Origin: Maritimibacter sp.
GTDB lineage: Bacteria > Pseudomonadota > Alphaproteobacteria > Rhodobacterales > Rhodobacteraceae
DNA length: 49,813 bases
Assembly (NCBI GenBank): GCA_002701395.1
Contig: NZVC01000061.1
Coordinates: 15,860-65,672, forward strand
Direction: 5' to 3'
Of this stretch, positions 16,137 to 27,626 are shown one piece after another. Each line of letters begins with the position of its first letter. The stretch's first letter is position 1. Below the pieces are notes generated by a model. That model was not told where the DNA came from. It did not search any database and saw only the letters and a list, made by a program, of their open reading frames with translations. Position numbers and translations under genes: made by a program.

Positions 16137-18014
16137 ATGAAGAAGCCTAACGACAACCCGGCAGATCCGTTCAAGAAGGCCCTCGCAGAGGCGACCCGCG
16201 TGCTGGCGGACGACCCTGAACTGGCCGTCACCTACTCGGTCGACCCGCCGGGGCTGGGCAACGATTCCGTGCGCCTGCCGCAGATCAGCCGTCGCATGAC
16301 CAAGCAAGAGGTCCTGCTGGCCCGTGGCACCGCCGACGCCTATGCGCTGAAGCTGCGGCACCACGACGCGAAGACGCACAACCGCTATTCCCCGCAGGGC
16401 CAGATGGCCCGCGACCTGTACGAATCGATGGAGACCGCGCGCTGCGAAGCCGTGGGCGCGATCACCATGCCCGGCACCGCGTCGAACATCGACGCCAAGA
16501 TCGCCAACGAGGCAGAGCGCCGTGGCTATGCCGGCCTGACCGAGGCATCCGACGCGCCGCTGGCCGTCGCCGCTGGCTACCTGATCCGCCACCTCGCCAC
16601 CGGGCGCCCGCTGCCGCCGGGTGCGGACAACGTGATGAACCTGTGGCGCAACTTCATCGAGGAACAGGCCGCCGACACGCTTGGCAACCTTGAAGAAACG
16701 CTGAAGGACCAAACCGCCTTCGCGAAGTTCTCGCGCCGCATCATCGAGGATCTCGGCTACGGCGACCAGCTGGGCGACGACCCCGACGATGTCTCCGAGG
16801 ACCAAGAGGACGAGGCAAGCTCGGACGAGCAGGAAGAAGAACCGGATTCCTCCGGCTCGGAAGACGACCAGTCCGACGAGAACGACGAAGCCGCGCCCGA
16901 GCAAAGCCAGGAAGAACAGATGGACGCCGCCGAGGCGCAGGTGTCCGCTGACGAGCTTGAAGACATGGACATGTCGGAGGAGACGGAGATGCCCGAGGGC
17001 GACATGCCCCTCGAACCTCCGCCGCCCCCGCCCCATTCCGAGGCCGACCCCGGCTATAAGGTGTTCACCACCGCCCACGACGAGGAAATCCGCGCCGAAG
17101 AACTGGCCGAGCCACAGGAACTGGAACGGCTGCGCGCCTATCTCGATCAGCAGCTGGAGCCGCTGAAAGGCGCCGTGTCCCGGCTTGCCAACAAGCTGCA
17201 GCGCCGGCTTCAGGCGCAGCAGAACCGCAGCTGGGAATTCGATCTGGAAGAAGGCACGCTGGACGCCGGGCGGCTGGCGCGCGTGGTGGCGAACCCGACG
17301 ACGCCCCTGTCCTTCAAGACCGAGAAGGACACCGAATTTCGCGACACCGTGGTGACACTGCTGCTGGACAACTCTGGTTCGATGCGCGGGCGGCCGATCT
17401 CGATCGCCGCGATCTGCGCCGACGTGCTGGCGCGGACGCTGGAACGCTGCGACGTGAAGGTCGAGATCCTCGGCTTCACCACCCGCGCGTGGAAGGGCGG
17501 ACAAAGCCGTGAGGACTGGCTGAACGCGGGCCGCGAACAGGGTCCCGGCCGTCTGAACGACCTGCGCCACATCATCTACAAGTCCGCCGACGCGCCGTGG
17601 CGCCGGTCGCGCGACAACCTTGGCCTGATGATGAAGGAAGGCCTGCTGAAAGAGAACATCGACGGCGAGGCGCTGGAATGGGCGCACCGCCGGGTGGCCT
17701 ACCGCCCCGAGGCGCGGAAGATCCTGATGGTGATCTCGGACGGCGCGCCCGTCGACGACTCGACCCTGTCGGTCAACCCGGCCAACTATCTTGAAAAGCA
17801 CCTGCGCGACGTGATCGCGATGGTCGAAAAGCGCAAGCAGGTCGAACTGCTGGCCATCGGCATCGGCCACGACGTGACCCGCTACTATGACCGCGCGGTG
17901 ACCATCACCGACGTGGAACAACTGGCTGGCGCGATGACCGAGCAACTGGCCAGCCTGTTCGACAGCGACCCCCGCGCCCGCGCGCGGATCATGGGCATCC
18001 GCAAGGCGTCCTGA
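16137..18014 (+). CDS. cobT: Aerobic cobaltochelatase subunit CobT
   Basis: The von Willebrand A-type subunit that forms the two-tier ring with CobS and docks on CobN for cobalt insertion. The 625-residue length is normal. The N-terminal domain ([28 protein letters not shown]-type segment) is followed by a strongly acidic stretch at about residues 215-290 (Glu/Asp/Ser-rich, then PPPPP). The C-terminal vWA domain has the MIDAS motif DNSGSMRG at about residue 411 and later [24 protein letters not shown] near the end is characteristic. The ribosome site is weak. It follows the small secreted protein. Confidence 0.96.
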   Translation: MKKPNDNPADPFKKALAEATRVLADDPELAVTYSVDPPGLGNDSVRLPQISRRMTKQEVLLARGTADAYALKLRHHDAKTHNRYSPQGQMARDLYESMETARCEAVGAITMPGTASNIDAKIANEAERRGYAGLTEASDAPLAVAAGYLIRHLATGRPLPPGADNVMNLWRNFIEEQAADTLGNLEETLKDQTAFAKFSRRIIEDLGYGDQLGDDPDDVSEDQEDEASSDEQEEEPDSSGSEDDQSDENDEAAPEQSQEEQMDAAEAQVSADELEDMDMSEETEMPEGDMPLEPPPPPPHSEADPGYKVFTTAHDEEIRAEELAEPQELERLRAYLDQQLEPLKGAVSRLANKLQRRLQAQQNRSWEFDLEEGTLDAGRLARVVANPTTPLSFKTEKDTEFRDTVVTLLLDNSGSMRGRPISIAAICADVLARTLERCDVKVEILGFTTRAWKGGQSREDWLNAGREQGPGRLNDLRHIIYKSADAPWRRSRDNLGLMMKEGLLKENIDGEALEWAHRRVAYRPEARKILMVISDGAPVDDSTLSVNPANYLEKHLRDVIAMVEKRKQVELLAIGIGHDVTRYYDRAVTITDVEQLAGAMTEQLASLFDSDPRARARIMGIRKAS

Positions 18015-18174
18015 CCCAGCGCCGTCCGCGACATCCATAAGGCCCCCGCCCCCCGGCGGCGGCCCCCTCATCCCTTTCGGCTGGCCCCGGTGCGTCCTTC
18101 GACGCCATCGGGGCCGCGCCTCTGGCATCTGCCGCGACGATTGGGCAGACTCGCCTCAAATCACAGGAGCCCCC

Positions 18175-20001
18175 ATGTTCCAGACCTTCGACACCACCAG
18201 TTCCCCCGATCAGGGCCCGCCCCGTCTGGCCGCCCTGCGCCAAGAGATCGCGGCAGAGGGCCTGGACGGCTTCATCGTGCCGCTGGCCGACCAGCATCAG
18301 GGCGAGTACGTCGCCGCCTGCGACAAGCGGCTGGAATGGCTGACCGGCTTCACCGGCTCGGCGGGGTTCTGCGTCGCACTTGCCGACCGCGCCGGTGTCT
18401 TCGTCGACGGCCGTTACCGGGTGCAGGTCAAGGCGCAGATCGCACCGGATTTCACGCCCGTCGAATGGCCCGAGACCAAGCTGGGCGACTGGCTTGCCGC
18501 GTCGCTGCCCGATGGTGGCCGCGTCGGGTTCGACCCGTGGCTGCATACGCTGGGCGAGATCGAGGCGGTCGAGGCTCGGCTGAAGGGCACCGGGATCGAG
18601 CTGGTGGAAAGCGACAACCTTGTGGACCGCATCTGGCCTGACCGCCCCGACCGCCCGTGCGAACCGGTAACGCGCTATCCCGACGACATGGCGGGCGAAA
18701 CGGACGCCGAAAAGCGCGGCAGGCTGGCCGCCGCCCTGCGCGAGGCGGGGCAGCAGGCCGCCGTGCTGACGCTGCCGGACTCGATCTGCTGGCTGCTGAA
18801 CGTGCGCGGCTCGGACATCCCCCGCAACCCGGTGGTGCAGGCCTTCGCCATCCTGCACGACGACGGCAAGGTGCAGATCTTCTCGGACGAGACGAAGTTC
18901 CGCGTGCTGGCCGAGGCACAGGCCGACGACGACGCGATCGACATCGCCCCGTGGGACGCGTTCGAACCCGTCCTGACCCAACTGGACGGCCCCGTGCGCG
19001 TCGACAAGTCCACCGCGCCGCTGGCGGTCACCCGCGCGCTGCAGTCGGCGGACATCACGATCGCCCTTGCGGACGATCCCTGCATCCTGCCCAAGGCGTG
19101 CAAGAACCCGATCGAACTGACCTCGGCCCGCGCCGCGCACCTGCGCGATGCCGCGGCGATGTGCGAGTTCCTCGCGTGGCTCGACGCCGAGGCGGCAAAG
19201 CTGGTCGCCGGCAACGGCGACGGCCTGACCGAAACGCAGGTGGTGCAGGCGCTGGAAGGCTACCGGCGCGCGACCAACGCCCTGCAAGAGATCAGCTTCG
19301 ACACGATCTGCGGGTCGGGACCCAACGGTGCCATCGTGCATTACCGCGTGACCGAACAGACGGACCGCGCGCTGGCGGCGGGCGAGTTGCTGCTGGTCGA
19401 CAGCGGCGGCCAGTACCTTGACGGCACCACGGACATCACCCGTACCGTTGCCATCGGCACGCCCACCGACGAACAGCGCGCCTGCTTCACGCGGGTGCTG
19501 AAAGGCATGATCGCGATTTCGCAGGCCCGCTGGCCCAAGGGCCGCTCGGGGCACGATCTGGACGCGCTGGCCCGCATCGCGCTATGGCGCGCCGGGCTGG
19601 ACTATGACCACGGCACCGGCCACGGCGTCGGCCAGTACCTGTCGGTGCACGAAGGCCCCGCCCGGCTAAGCCGCGTGTCCGACATCGCCCTGCAACCGGG
19701 CATGATCCTGTCGAACGAACCGGGCTATTACCGCGAGGGCGCCTTCGGCATCCGGATCGAGAACCTGATCGCCGTGCAAGAGGCCCCGGCCCTGCCCGGC
19801 GGCGACGCTCATCGCGCGATGCTGGATTTCGAGACGCTGACCTATGTCCCCATCGACCTGTCGCTGGTCGACGCCGATCTTCTGGACCGCGACGAACGCG
19901 ACTGGCTGAACGCCTACCACGCGGAATGCCATGCGCGGCTGGCGGACAGGGTGTCGGACACGGCGGCGGACTGGCTGGCCGGAGCGACCAAAGCGATTTG
20001 A
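18175..20001 (+). CDS. Xaa-Pro aminopeptidase (M24B, large three-domain form)
   Basis: A 608-residue aminopeptidase P, which releases N-terminal residues next to proline. Like eukaryotic cytosolic APP it has two N-terminal creatinase-like domains and a C-terminal pita-bread catalytic domain. Metal ligands can be read: Asp in [19 protein letters not shown] (two Asp), His in [14 protein letters not shown], Glu in [42 protein letters not shown] is typical of domain I. No signal peptide, so cytoplasmic. The ATG at 18175 has AGGAG upstream. Placed after cobT and before a DUF427 gene, with no obvious functional link. Confidence 0.93.
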   Translation: MFQTFDTTSSPDQGPPRLAALRQEIAAEGLDGFIVPLADQHQGEYVAACDKRLEWLTGFTGSAGFCVALADRAGVFVDGRYRVQVKAQIAPDFTPVEWPETKLGDWLAASLPDGGRVGFDPWLHTLGEIEAVEARLKGTGIELVESDNLVDRIWPDRPDRPCEPVTRYPDDMAGETDAEKRGRLAAALREAGQQAAVLTLPDSICWLLNVRGSDIPRNPVVQAFAILHDDGKVQIFSDETKFRVLAEAQADDDAIDIAPWDAFEPVLTQLDGPVRVDKSTAPLAVTRALQSADITIALADDPCILPKACKNPIELTSARAAHLRDAAAMCEFLAWLDAEAAKLVAGNGDGLTETQVVQALEGYRRATNALQEISFDTICGSGPNGAIVHYRVTEQTDRALAAGELLLVDSGGQYLDGTTDITRTVAIGTPTDEQRACFTRVLKGMIAISQARWPKGRSGHDLDALARIALWRAGLDYDHGTGHGVGQYLSVHEGPARLSRVSDIALQPGMILSNEPGYYREGAFGIRIENLIAVQEAPALPGGDAHRAMLDFETLTYVPIDLSLVDADLLDRDERDWLNAYHAECHARLADRVSDTAADWLAGATKAI

Positions 20002-20065
20002 GATGTTGTTGTTACCGGAGCGGTGCTACAACCGCCCGAACATAAGACGCAGGGGACGGACGAAC

Positions 20066-20407
20066 ATGACAAGCCACATCAAGACCCGCCGCGCGACGGG
20101 CACCTGGGTGGTCCGCGCAGGCGGCGCGGTCCTTGGCGAAAGCGCCAACGCGGTGGAACTGACCGAGGGCGACTATCCCGCGGTGATCTACTTCCCGCGC
20201 GAGGATCTTGCGATGGCGTTCCTCGACCCGTCCGAGACCCGGTCGACCTGCCCCTACAAGGGCGACGCGACCTACTACACCATCCAAGCCAAAAGCGGCC
20301 CGATCCCGGACGCGGCATGGAGCTACGAGACCCCGAAAGAGGGTCTTGAGGCGATTGCCGGTCACCTTGCCTTCTACACCGACCGGGTGGCGGTCGAGCA
20401 GCTTTAA
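20066..20407 (+). CDS. DUF427 domain protein
   Basis: A 113-residue single-domain DUF427 protein. Core features are [17 protein letters not shown], the [12 protein letters not shown] motif with its conserved Cys and Lys, and the terminal [10 protein letters not shown]. The family is widespread in bacteria and fungi, small and beta-rich; no activity is established. The start ATG lies behind AGGGGACGGA. It follows the aminopeptidase by 64 bases and may share its transcript. A dispersed hairpin repeat lies just after its stop. Confidence 0.88.
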   Translation: MTSHIKTRRATGTWVVRAGGAVLGESANAVELTEGDYPAVIYFPREDLAMAFLDPSETRSTCPYKGDATYYTIQAKSGPIPDAAWSYETPKEGLEAIAGHLAFYTDRVAVEQL

Positions 20408-20429
20408 GGCTGCCATGACCGGGAAGAAC

Positions 20430-20494
20430 GGGGGCGCTGCCCCCTCTGCGCCTGCGGCGCATTCACCCCCGGGATATTTTTGGACAGAAGAAGA
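20430..20494 (+). repeat. Dispersed two-hairpin intergenic repeat, copy 1
   Basis: Contains GGGGGCGCTGCCCCC, then GCGCCTGCGGCGC, then CCCCCGGGATATTTTTGG and ACAGAAGAAG. The first two elements are inverted repeats. The inverted copy at 23775-23835 has the same order of elements. It lies between convergent DUF427 and ribD. Confidence 0.85.
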
Positions 20495-20512
20495 CCGGGC
20501 GCGGGGCAAGCC

Positions 20513-21613
20513 TTATTGGGCCCGGCGCTCCCAGACGTGCATGGCGTCGGGGCCGACCTGACGCGTCTGCGCCAGCACGAAACGGGGTGCGTCGGCCAGC
20601 CGGTCGACCCCCATCGCCCCAAGCGCGGGGCGGCCCTCGGCCCCAAGCGCCAGCCCGGCCTGAAAGGTCACAAGCCGGTCGACAAGGTCGCTGGCCAGCA
20701 GCGAGGCCGCCAGCGCGCCGCCGCCCTCGCAGAAGACGCGGGTGATCCCGGCCCCGGCCAGCGCATCCAGCGCCGCCGCCGGGTCGATCTGCCGGGCGCG
20801 GCCCGTGTCCAGCGGGATCAGGCGCGCGCCCAGCCCCTCCCAAGCCGCCGTCAGGTCGGGACTGGCGTCGCCGCCGTGGCACAGCCAGACCGGCACCTCG
20901 CGCGCGGTGCGGGCCAGCCGCCCGTCCAGAGGCAGGTCGAGATGGCGCGACCAGACCACGCGCACCGGCTGGCGCACCGGGCCGAAGCCCCGCACGGTCA
21001 GGTCCGGATCGTCGGTGCGCGCCGTACCGCCGCCCACAAGCACTGCGTCGTGTTCAAGCCGCATCCCGTGAACCAGCCGCCGCGCGGCGGGCCCGGTGAT
21101 CCAGCGGCTTTCCCCGGTCGCCGTGGCGATCCGCCCGTCCAGCGAGGTGGCCAGCTTCAGCGTCAGCAGCGGCCTGCCGCGCCGGACCCGGTCAAGGAAC
21201 CCCGCCTGCTGGCGCTGTGCCTCGGCGCGCATCACGTCTGTTGTCACCGCGATCCCCGCCGCCCGCAGGCGCGCGATGCCGCCGCCGTCGACGCGCGGAT
21301 CCGGGTCCTGCAACGCCACCACCACGCGGGCCACGCCCGCGGCGATCAGCGCGTCGGCGCAGGGCGGCGTCTGTCCGTGGTGGGCGCAGGGTTCAAGGGT
21401 GACATACGCGGTGGCGCCACGCGCCGCCGGACCGGCCGTAGCCAGCGCCATCGCCTCGGCATGGGGGCGGCCGCCCGGCTGGGTCCAGCCACGGGCGATC
21501 ACCCGCCCCTCTTTCACCAGCACGCAGCCGACGGCGGGGTTGGGCCATGTGTTGCCAAGCCCCCGCGCCGCCAGCGACAGCGCGTGGCGCATGTGCCGAA
21601 GGTCATCGCTCAT
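20513..21613 (-). CDS. ribD: Bifunctional riboflavin biosynthesis protein RibD
   Basis: Catalyses deamination and then side-chain reduction of the pyrimidine intermediate in riboflavin synthesis. The N-terminal deaminase has the zinc site: PHAEAMAL (His and catalytic Glu, about residue 50) and EPCAHHGQTPPCADAL (two Cys). The C-terminal reductase begins near LTLKLATSLDGRIA and has the NADPH-binding GGGTARTDDPDLTVR and CEGGGALAASLL segments. 366 residues is the usual length. It follows nrdR by 29 bases on the same strand, a common alphaproteobacterial pairing, so both are probably one operon. A riboflavin synthase gene is not seen next to it. Confidence 0.95.
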   Translation of the reverse strand: MSDDLRHMRHALSLAARGLGNTWPNPAVGCVLVKEGRVIARGWTQPGGRPHAEAMALATAGPAARGATAYVTLEPCAHHGQTPPCADALIAAGVARVVVALQDPDPRVDGGGIARLRAAGIAVTTDVMRAEAQRQQAGFLDRVRRGRPLLTLKLATSLDGRIATATGESRWITGPAARRLVHGMRLEHDAVLVGGGTARTDDPDLTVRGFGPVRQPVRVVWSRHLDLPLDGRLARTAREVPVWLCHGGDASPDLTAAWEGLGARLIPLDTGRARQIDPAAALDALAGAGITRVFCEGGGALAASLLASDLVDRLVTFQAGLALGAEGRPALGAMGVDRLADAPRFVLAQTRQVGPDAMHVWERRAQ

Positions 21614-21642
21614 ACGTTTCTCACCGCCCCTCAGGCCGGCGG

Positions 21643-22113
21643 TCAGACCGCATCTGGCGGCAGGTGCGGACGCAGTTCGCTGACGAAATCCTCGAAGTCG
21701 TCGGCCGCCTGGAAGTTCTTGTAGACGCTCGCGAACCGCACGTAGGCCACGGTGTCGATCCGTGCCAGGCTTTCCATCACGATCTCGCCGATAGTCTTGG
21801 ACGGGATGTCCGTCTCGCCCATCGATTCAAGCCGCCGGACGATGCCGGAAATCATCTGGTCGATCCGTTCCGGTTCCACCGGGCGCTTCTGCATCGAAAT
21901 GCGGATCGAGCGTTCCAGCTTGTCGCGGTCGAAATCCTCGCGGCGGCCGTTGGACTTGATCACCACAAGGTCGCGCAACTGCACCCGCTCGTAGGTCGTG
22001 AACCGTCCGCCGCAGGCAGGGCAGAACCGACGCCGCCGGATCGCCACATGGTCCTCGGCCGGGCGCGAGTCCTTCACCTGAGTGTCGATATTTCCGCAAA
22101 ACGGACAGCGCAT
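21643..22113 (-). CDS. nrdR: Transcriptional repressor NrdR
   Basis: NrdR senses ATP/dATP and represses ribonucleotide reductase genes. The 156-residue protein has the N-terminal zinc ribbon (MRCPFCGN ... [15 protein letters not shown]) and the ATP-cone ([21 protein letters not shown] ... [13 protein letters not shown]). The start ATG follows GGAGAGG. It heads an operon with ribD. The 90-base upstream gap includes a consensus DnaA box at 22141. Confidence 0.97.
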   Translation of the reverse strand: MRCPFCGNIDTQVKDSRPAEDHVAIRRRRFCPACGGRFTTYERVQLRDLVVIKSNGRREDFDRDKLERSIRISMQKRPVEPERIDQMISGIVRRLESMGETDIPSKTIGEIVMESLARIDTVAYVRFASVYKNFQAADDFEDFVSELRPHLPPDAV

Positions 22114-22140
22114 GGCCTCTCCATTGATCCCAGTCCCCGG

Positions 22141-22149
22141 TTATCCACA
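22141..22149 (+). promoter_or_regulatory. Consensus DnaA box upstream of nrdR
   Basis: TTATCCACA, an exact match to the DnaA-box consensus, 28 bases before the nrdR start codon. One site only. A regulatory link between DnaA and nrdR is inferred from position. Confidence 0.45.
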
Positions 22150-22204
22150 GCGACTATAGGGGACCACCGAGGGGTTGGGTAGCCCCCGAAACCGGCCACC
22201 GGAT

Positions 22205-23218
22205 TTAGCGAGGCATGTGTTGCCGCTGGGTTGCTTGCAGCCTGTCCGCCATCTCTGACAGCGGCGCATCAAGGAACTGCTGGTAGGTCATCCACAGGCT
22301 TGGAACCGGCAGTCCGGCGATCCGCGCGCGCCATGTGTCAAGGAACAAGGGCGCGAAATCGAACCGTCCGCGCAGGATGCGCTCGCGCTCGGCCTCCATC
22401 CGGTCCGGCGTAAGCTCGGACCAGTCGGTCAGCCGCACGACGGGCAGATCGGTGAAAAGATCGCGGATCGGCAGATCCTCGACCACGGGAACCGAGCCCA
22501 GGATCAGCGCCTCCCATGTGCGGTGACAGTCCATACCCCGGCCGCGCGGCGACAGGGTGAAGAAATGCTCGGTCGTGGCCCGCCACGTCTCGGCCCGTGG
22601 CAGCGGCGCCGTCTGCCAGTGAAGCGTGGCGGGATCCAGCCTCGCCTTCATCGCCTCGCGGGCGCTGTTGCCGGTGACGAACTGCCAGTTGGAATAGCCC
22701 GTCAGCGCCCGCTGCGCCAACGGTCGCCCGGCCAGACGGATGGCGTCCAGCTCGGCCTCCTGAACCGACGGCGTCGCGGGCGGACCCCAGCCGGGTTTCC
22801 GGCCGACCGACAGGGTGTGATAGTCCAGCCCCAGCGGCACCACCGACATCCGGGCATGGTCCATCGCAAGGTTCTGGGCGTGCCAGTGGCGAAAGCCGGG
22901 GTGATACAGCACCGCCTCCAACACCTCTTTGCGGATCTGGCCGGGCCGGATGTCCGCGACGCTGTTGCCGGTGACAAGGGTGAAGGCCCCCGTGACGCGC
23001 GGCAGAACGCGGGCTGCGAACCGGTCCAGCAATTCGGGCTGCAGATAGATCGCATCGCCCGGCCGATGCCGGCTGAGAATATCGCGCGGCAACACCGGCA
23101 TCCGCCCCGGACGCGGCACGCCCCGCGCCGCGATCCCCTTCAGCAGGCCGAAATTCGACACGAACCGGCACGCGGTCTCGTCGCCACTGTAGGTTCCGTT
23201 GAAACTTGCCCCCGTCAT
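22205..23218 (-). CDS. Exostosin-like glycosyltransferase
   Basis: A 337-residue protein resembling the exostosin/GT47-type family. The C-terminal nucleotide-sugar region contains FTLSPRGRGMDCHRTWEAL followed by ILGSVPVV, the characteristic SPRG-x-G-x-D-x-x-R-x-WEA-x-x-x-GxVPV pattern. The N-terminal half (SNFGLLKGIAARGVPRPGR) is variable. It may transfer sugars in exopolysaccharide or lipopolysaccharide assembly; the donor is unknown. The start ATG at 23218 overlaps the stop of the upstream YjbQ gene (ATGA), so the two are translationally coupled although functionally unrelated by family. No membrane segment is evident. Confidence 0.75.
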   Translation of the reverse strand: MTGASFNGTYSGDETACRFVSNFGLLKGIAARGVPRPGRMPVLPRDILSRHRPGDAIYLQPELLDRFAARVLPRVTGAFTLVTGNSVADIRPGQIRKEVLEAVLYHPGFRHWHAQNLAMDHARMSVVPLGLDYHTLSVGRKPGWGPPATPSVQEAELDAIRLAGRPLAQRALTGYSNWQFVTGNSAREAMKARLDPATLHWQTAPLPRAETWRATTEHFFTLSPRGRGMDCHRTWEALILGSVPVVEDLPIRDLFTDLPVVRLTDWSELTPDRMEAERERILRGRFDFAPLFLDTWRARIAGLPVPSLWMTYQQFLDAPLSEMADRLQATQRQHMPR

Positions 23219-23643
23219 TGCGCGGACGCCACCAGCATCGCTGCCACCTCGCGGCGGTGCGGCCGCGCGCGGTGCTCGACCAGATAGATCCCCTGCCACG
23301 TGCCCAGCACCATGCGCCCGTCGATCACCGGGATCTGCAGGCTGACCGGCAGCACCGACGCCTTAAGATGCGCCGGCATGTCGTCGGGGCCTTCGAACAC
23401 ATGCGTCAGGTAAGACATCGACGGATCGTCCGCGTCAGGGATCAGCCGCTGCAACCACGCCAGCAGGTCGGTCCGCACATCGGGGTCGGCGTTCTCCTGC
23501 ACCAGCAGCGAACAACTGGTGTGGCGCACGAACAGCGTCAGCACGCCGGTCGGCGCGCCACCCTCGGTCAGCCAGCCCGCGATCTCGCGGGTGAACTCGT
23601 ACAGGCCCGCGCCGCGGGTCTCGATCCGGAAACTACTGTGCAC
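23215..23643 (-). CDS. YjbQ/UPF0047 family protein
   Basis: A 142-residue protein of the UPF0047 (YjbQ) family, which forms small trimeric beta proteins and has been linked to side activity as a thiamine-phosphate synthase; the physiological role is unclear. Signatures are LFVRHTSCSLLVQENADPDV and GTWQGIYLVEHR, containing the conserved His, Asn-Ala-Asp and Gln. The start codon is GTG at 23643 with AAGGA about 10 bases upstream. The gene ends by overlapping the next gene's ATG. Confidence 0.88.
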   Translation of the reverse strand: MHSSFRIETRGAGLYEFTREIAGWLTEGGAPTGVLTLFVRHTSCSLLVQENADPDVRTDLLAWLQRLIPDADDPSMSYLTHVFEGPDDMPAHLKASVLPVSLQIPVIDGRMVLGTWQGIYLVEHRARPHRREVAAMLVASAQ

Positions 23644-23774
23644 TCACCCAATCCTTCCAACGGGCGGATCATCGGGCCGTTCGCCCGGCTTTGCAACGGG
23701 CGCCGCGCGTGACGTCGGTGCCGGGACGATCCGCTTTCCTCGCGCCGCCCGCGCCTTACCTGTGCCCTTCCAGC

Positions 23775-23835
23775 CTTCTTCTGTCCGGAAATATCCCGGG
23801 GGGAGGCCGAAGGCCGGGGGGCAGAGCCCCCCGCC
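23775..23835 (-). repeat. Dispersed two-hairpin intergenic repeat, copy 2
   Basis: Inverted relative to copy 1 at 20430-20494. Read on the minus strand: GGGGGGCTCTGCCCCCC, GGCCTTCGGCC, CCCCCCGGGATATTTCCGG and ACAGAAGAAG. Both hairpins are kept while their sequences differ from copy 1. Confidence 0.85.
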
Positions 23836-23858
23836 ACGACAGACACAGGAGCAGCGAC

Positions 23859-24533
23859 ATGACAGCGAAGACCCTTTTCATCACCGGCGCCTCCAGCGGG
23901 ATCGGCGCTGAAACCGCGCGCGCGGCCGTGGCGGCGGGCTGGAACGTCGGGCTGTTCGCCCGATCCAAGGACAAGATCACCGCGCTGGCCGACGAACTGG
24001 GCGACGCCGCACTTCCGCTGGCCGGAGACGCCTCGGACCTCGGCGCGCAAGAGGCCGCGCTGTCGCAACTGGCGCAGCACTACGGCTCGGTCGATGCGGC
24101 GTTCGCCAATGCGGGCACCGGGCTGGACACGCCGGGCATCCTCGAAGGTGATCCGGCAGAGTGGCAGGCGATGATCGACCTCAACTGCATGGGCGTGCTG
24201 TACACCGCCCGCGCCGCCTATCCGCATCTGAAGGACAGCAAGGGGCACCTGCTGATGACCGGCTCTGCCGCCGGACGCACCCATATCGCCGGGTCGATCT
24301 ATGGCGCGACCAAATGGTTCGTCCACGGGCTGGCCGGCAACCTTGCCGAGGACATGCGCGGCTGGGGCGGTCGGTGCACCGTGATCGCGCCCGGCATGGT
24401 CGATACGCCGTTCTTTTCGGAACCGAAGTCGGACAAGCTTCACCCGTCGGATATCGCGGACGCGGTGATCCACGCGCTGTCGGCGGACCCGCGCGCGACC
24501 GTGCGCGAGATCTTCGTGATGCCCAGCTACTAG
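23859..24533 (+). CDS. Short-chain dehydrogenase/reductase (SDR)
   Basis: A 224-residue classical SDR with a Rossmann fold. The cofactor loop TGASSGIGAETA is at residues 10-21, FANAGTGLD is the NAG motif, MTGSAAG holds the catalytic Ser and YGATK the Tyr-Lys pair. The Arg in FARSKDK after the second strand suggests NADP(H) preference. Substrate unknown. The start has ACAGGAG 7 bases upstream. The gene is monocistronic, divergent from YjbQ and convergent with the DCC protein. Confidence 0.9.
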   Translation: MTAKTLFITGASSGIGAETARAAVAAGWNVGLFARSKDKITALADELGDAALPLAGDASDLGAQEAALSQLAQHYGSVDAAFANAGTGLDTPGILEGDPAEWQAMIDLNCMGVLYTARAAYPHLKDSKGHLLMTGSAAGRTHIAGSIYGATKWFVHGLAGNLAEDMRGWGGRCTVIAPGMVDTPFFSEPKSDKLHPSDIADAVIHALSADPRATVREIFVMPSY

Positions 24534-24611
24534 GGCGCCAGCCGCCCTTGATCGCGGATCAGCGGCGGCGGCGGAACGATGCCACGCGCGGCACAGGCCA
24601 GCGCGACGAGG

Positions 24612-25073
24612 TCAGCCAAGCGCGTAGCCGCCCGGCAGGAAGCGCGCGCGCAGGGCGGGGTCCGGCACCATGCAACTGTCGTGACGCCCGAACAGGTGAT
24701 AGCGGTTGCGCGCGATCACGTTGTAGACGGGGACTTTAAGCCACCCCGGCAGCCACGGCGCGACGCCCAGCACCGGCCAAGGCGCAGGCAACGCCCGCAT
24801 CGCCGCGGCGAAAGCGTCGACCTTGCGGTAGATCCGGCCGTCCACGATCACAAGGTTCGTCTCGAAGAAATCGGTCGGCAGACCCAGCGCCGCATACAGC
24901 GCCTGCCCCAAGTCAGACTGGGCCGTCGCGTAGCGGAACCGCCCTGCCCGGTCGCGTTTCAGCATGAAGCGGAAAAAGCCGGAACACAGGACGCATTCGC
25001 CGTCGAACACGATCGCGTCGCGCCCCTCGATCCGGGCACGCAAATCTGGGGGCAAATCGGCGATGGGGGTCAT
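24612..25073 (-). CDS. DCC family thiol-disulfide oxidoreductase-like protein (DUF393)
   Basis: A 153-residue DUF393 protein. IVFDGECVLCSGFFRFMLKRD at residues 21-41 holds the DGxCxLC motif that names the family; the two cysteines, three apart, suggest a thioredoxin-like redox site, unproven. The C-terminal RYHLFGRHDSCMVPDP block with a further Cys is also family-typical. No signal peptide. It lies 10 bases downstream of the hlyU-like gene and is probably co-transcribed. Confidence 0.85.
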   Translation of the reverse strand: MTPIADLPPDLRARIEGRDAIVFDGECVLCSGFFRFMLKRDRAGRFRYATAQSDLGQALYAALGLPTDFFETNLVIVDGRIYRKVDAFAAAMRALPAPWPVLGVAPWLPGWLKVPVYNVIARNRYHLFGRHDSCMVPDPALRARFLPGGYALG

Positions 25074-25083
25074 CGCCGCACGG

Positions 25084-25350
25084 TCAGGTGAAAATCCGGT
25101 CGCCCTGCTCGTCGATCATCTGCCGCGCCTTGGCTGCGGACACGTCGCGGGCCGTCTGCTCGTCCTCGATGGTGTCGGCGCGGACCAGCTTGTGAACCTT
25201 GCCGTCCTTCTCGATCCGCGCGGCAACGCGCCAGCGCGGGCCTTCCGGGATGGGCTCGGGGTAGATTGCGAAACCGTTGTGATCTTCGGGCTGGGCCTGC
25301 GCCGCGGGGGCATTGCCGCCGCCACCGAACAGGCGGGAAAGTAGGGACAT
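25084..25350 (-). CDS. HlyU-family protein
   Basis: An 88-residue protein matching the HlyU family: MSLLSRLFGGG leader, then YKG-like NGFAIYPEPIPEGPRWRVAARIEKDG and HKLVRADTIEDEQTARDVSAAKARQMIDEQGDRIF. In Vibrio the name HlyU belongs to a hemolysin regulator, but this short alphaproteobacterial family has no wHTH visible and its role is not known. The start has AGGAG upstream. First gene of a two-gene unit with the DCC protein. Confidence 0.82.
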   Translation of the reverse strand: MSLLSRLFGGGGNAPAAQAQPEDHNGFAIYPEPIPEGPRWRVAARIEKDGKVHKLVRADTIEDEQTARDVSAAKARQMIDEQGDRIFT

Positions 25351-25416
25351 CGGGAACTCCTGTTGCGGGCCAAGTTTCGCACCGCGCGGTGGGCAGGGTC
25401 AAGCGATGGGGGGTGG

Positions 25417-25531
25417 GTTGGATGGGGTGGAACCCCATCCAACGGGCGGTTGCGCTGGCGCGGTGGCGGATGGGGTAAAACCCCATCCTACGGGCCGACG
25501 CCGTTGTAGGATGGGGTTTCACCCCATCTAC
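25417..25531. repeat. Three GATGGGGT-core palindromic repeats
   Basis: Copy 1: GTTGGATGGGGT (25417-25428) with ACCCCATCCAAC (25432-25443). Copy 2: GGATGGGGT (25468-25476) with ACCCCATCC (25480-25488), followed by TACGGG. Copy 3: GTAGGATGGGGT (25506-25517) with ACCCCATCTAC (25521-25531). All have a 3-base loop and sit between hlyU and rpoD. Confidence 0.92.
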
Positions 25532-25564
25532 CCACACCTCGAATTCCACCCACACCCCGAAACG

Positions 25565-25588
25565 AAAAACGCCCCCGTCTCCGGGGGC
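25565..25588 (-). terminator. Rho-independent terminator of rpoD
   Basis: GCCCCCG (25571-25577) pairs with CGGGGGC (25582-25588). The minus strand continues GTTTTTCG, giving the T run. It lies 22 bases after the rpoD stop. Confidence 0.85.
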
Positions 25589-25610
25589 GCTTTCCAAATT
25601 TCAGGGGCCC

Positions 25611-27599
<1,989 letters not shown>

Positions 27600-27626
27600 T
27601 GGCACTCCTTCCAAAAGCGGCAGCGT

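Noticed and set aside
16131..18128. Long minus-strand open frame opposite cobT
   Set aside because: cobT on the plus strand has unmistakable family motifs; the opposite frame has none. The same applies to the long frames opposite aminopeptidase P (17989-19554), rpoD (25653-27668), the vWA protein (35266-37080) and thrS (47040-48875).
22141..22149. Replication origin
   Set aside because: Only one consensus DnaA box, no AT-rich unwinding region and no origin-linked genes around.
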